Assembly: GCA_022885665.1 (NCBI GenBank)
Contig: JAGQDJ010000103.1
Span: 1 to 64,000 of the forward strand
Length of the DNA stretch: 64,000 nt
Direction: 5' to 3'
DNA from: Triops longicaudatus
Lineage: Eukaryota > Arthropoda > Branchiopoda > Notostraca > Triopsidae
The notes below the pieces were generated by a model, which was given only the letters and a program-made list of their open reading frames with translations, was not told the origin of the DNA and did no database searches. Positions within the stretch are counted from its first letter, which is position 1, and each line of letters starts with the position of its first letter. Below, piece after piece: positions 62,101 to 64,000 of the stretch. The position numbers and the translations under genes were made by a program.

Positions 62101-64000
62101 ACGAAATACTTTGGTCACGGCGCCTAGCACGAGAGGACGGCATCATAGAGAGGACTATGCCGTCATGATGCCTGCTTGTGTTTCGTATACGTAAGTTAAA
62201 TCGGAATTCAACACTTTTCATCATCCATAAAGAGAGATTGCCAAGGAACAATAGGATATAGAAAATTTTACGGTGGGAAATTTTTCATGTTTTGAATAAC
62301 AGGTAATATCCTAGTTTCTATTTTAAGCTTTTATTTAGCAAAGGCGATTGAAAAAAACCGCGGTCTTGGAGTTAAGAGAGGTTATTAAACAAGTTGAAGT
62401 GGATTGTCGATAAGAAGATCAGAAAGCTGTCAATCTTAGCGTCCCAGGGTTTACCTGTGTTAGGGGCTTCCAGTTCTGTAAGCCCAAGAGGCGCTGCAAG
62501 TTTTTCCAAACCTGAGGTGTTTTTGTGCTTAAGGGCGGGAAATTGCCAATCAGTCCATTATCAATAACTTTTTCTGGGTTCAGATTGCTAGGGACGACGT
62601 AAGATTTTTGGGTTATAGACCTCCTGCTGCGCTTTGACCATCTGTGTTAAAGGTATGGAATCTTATCTTTGGCCAAAGCACGTTGTTGGAGAACACTGAG
62701 TAGCGTGTAGAGGGTGGAAAAAGAGTTGAAGACCAAGTCGAAGTGGACAAGTTTCAGTTGTAGCAACGTAATAGGAAGTGTATTTAAATCTGTCCGTTGC
62801 AAACATCTCTTTCGTTTCTTGTTTTTTAAAATGTACCTGTACCTTAGTAGCTTGTCCAGGTTGAAGGAAGCTGACATCCGGCCGGATGCAAGACAAAACT
62901 CAATGTAAAAGCAAGAGAGAAGGGGGATGGTTCAGACTTGTAAGGGTAAAGAGGGGGAGAAAATGAGGCTAATTAAGGTGAGGGGGATGACAAGTCTTCC
63001 GCAAGTATACCAGCGTATGTGTGATCCACCCTTGTGTTATTCGGGTAGATAATTCTTGTTCTGTCTCTTTATGTAGAAGACTGCAGTGTGGCGATTTCCG
63101 AATGTGCAAGCTTAGGGAAACACGTGAAGAATTATAATGGAGAAGGCAACAAGGCGTCTCGTCGGCAGGTGCATCGCAAGCGTCGAAGGCGTCCGAGCAT
63201 GGTTGCACACACCTATCTCAACATGTGTGTGGAACGCCGGCCCAAGACCTGGAGCACAGTGTGCGAGCTTTCGATGGCTGGTCAAAAGAGGAAAAGGAAA
63301 GGTATTTATAAAGCACTCTTAATATGGCTTGGCCGGCCAAGGAACGTTATTGTATACACACACAGGAAATGCGAGTCAAGAAAGAAACGGAAGTAAAAGT
63401 TTGGGTAGCTTTTATATCACCAAGTACTACTGTATGACGTCTAGCTTATCCATCAGTTTAATTTTGTAAGTCAACTGGGGATTGACTTTAAGGAGTATGG
63501 ATATTTTCAATTAATTGTTTGAAGTCCCAAGGCATTGACAATTTGCCAATGGCTGTATTCGGAATTTAAATCTCACTTAGAAGACCTAGGGCCCGTTATT
63601 TTGGTTCAAGACCAGTCTTAGCAGCTTTGGATACCATTGTTAAAGGAAATTGGAACCAATTACGAAAGAAAATCGAGATAAAGGAATCCAAATGAAATAT
63701 TTTATTATTTTTTTTTATTTTGTCGTTCGTTGAAAAAAAGGAATAAAGTGATACCAAAGTTAAACTGAAATTTCCCCTGCGCAGTCGCCGAGGAAAGTTC
63801 ATTCTATTCTTTGGTATGTCCTAGGTATTGAGACTGTCGTAGGCGGAAGTATTGAGGTGAAGTAGAATTCGTGAGAGACCTGGCAAAATTCTACTTTCGG
63901 CGCTCAGAGGTGCAGGCGTAACAGCACTATTTCTCTGTGTCAGTTCAGGGTGGTGAAAACGGAGGTACTGATTGGCTACAATTTTGAAGACGTTGTTTTT
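53093..64000. other. unassigned right-hand 11 kb
   Basis: No recognisable gene. Weak coding-like stretches include a minus-strand candidate exon at 54490-54595 and a plus-strand stretch from about 54731 to 54863 rich in charged residues. A GC-rich block at 60746-60957 is open in all three plus frames, and a Lys/Arg-rich ORF lies at 63088-63396. A-runs occur near 60418-60430. None could be tied to a family or to each other. Confidence 0.4.
54490..54595 (-). CDS. possible first coding exon, unknown protein
   Basis: The frame starts at ATG (54595) and reads MKPHKRIGGTDLELPTNTF, and later WTHYFNVIHD. It runs 35 codons plus one base to a consensus donor (GATT|GTAAGT). Composition is protein-like and no homologue is recognised. 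A possible follow-on exon near 54264-54200 (WNNALQYFVREG) is only suggestive. Confidence 0.2.

Noticed and set aside
63088..63396. 102-codon Lys/Arg-rich ORF
   Set aside because: A second frame over the same bases is just as open and no motif is recognisable.

Overview
This window is nuclear DNA from an animal. It contains intron-rich genes with GT..AG introns, secreted and lysosomal proteins, and long non-coding stretches with poly-T runs and small DNA-transposon remnants. Short introns (about 60-90 bases in several places) mixed with multi-kilobase ones, AT-rich non-coding DNA and the protein character suggest an invertebrate, perhaps an arthropod or crustacean. That placement is inference and is weak.

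Three genes can be read end to end with matching splice phases. (1) Minus strand, 323-5569: an 18-exon lysosomal alpha-mannosidase (glycoside hydrolase family 38) of 1018 residues, with signal peptide, zinc ligands and nucleophile present. (2) Plus strand, 11618-18930: a 4-exon TGF-beta superfamily ligand of 532 residues. Its mature domain is clearly of the BMP3/GDF10 type, preceded by a long basic prodomain with several candidate convertase sites. Its last intron holds a 24-base in-frame sequence with excellent splice sites that would add an eighth cysteine. (3) Plus strand, 21981-39325: a 10-exon MELK-type protein kinase of 643 residues (kinase, UBA-like, TP-rich linker, KA1), whose last two introns are about 6.6 and 5.8 kb.

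Region by region: 1-322 is the 3' flank of the mannosidase. 5570-11617 is intergenic with two weak ORFs. 11618-18930 is the ligand. 18931-21980 is its 3' flank and the MELK 5' region. 21981-39325 is MELK, with repeats inside its introns. 39326-64000 is mostly unassigned. It holds a complete 311-bp TA-flanked miniature transposon (41012-41322), a 35-base poly-T, and a probable but unrecognised spliced plus-strand locus at about 52.3-53.1 kb.

The three recognised genes do not form one pathway: one digests glycoproteins in lysosomes, one is an extracellular signal and one is a cell-cycle kinase. No operon, CRISPR array or rRNA/tRNA gene was found. The most unusual items are the BMP3-like ligand, its candidate microexon, and the family of palindromic transposon ends scattered around and inside MELK.
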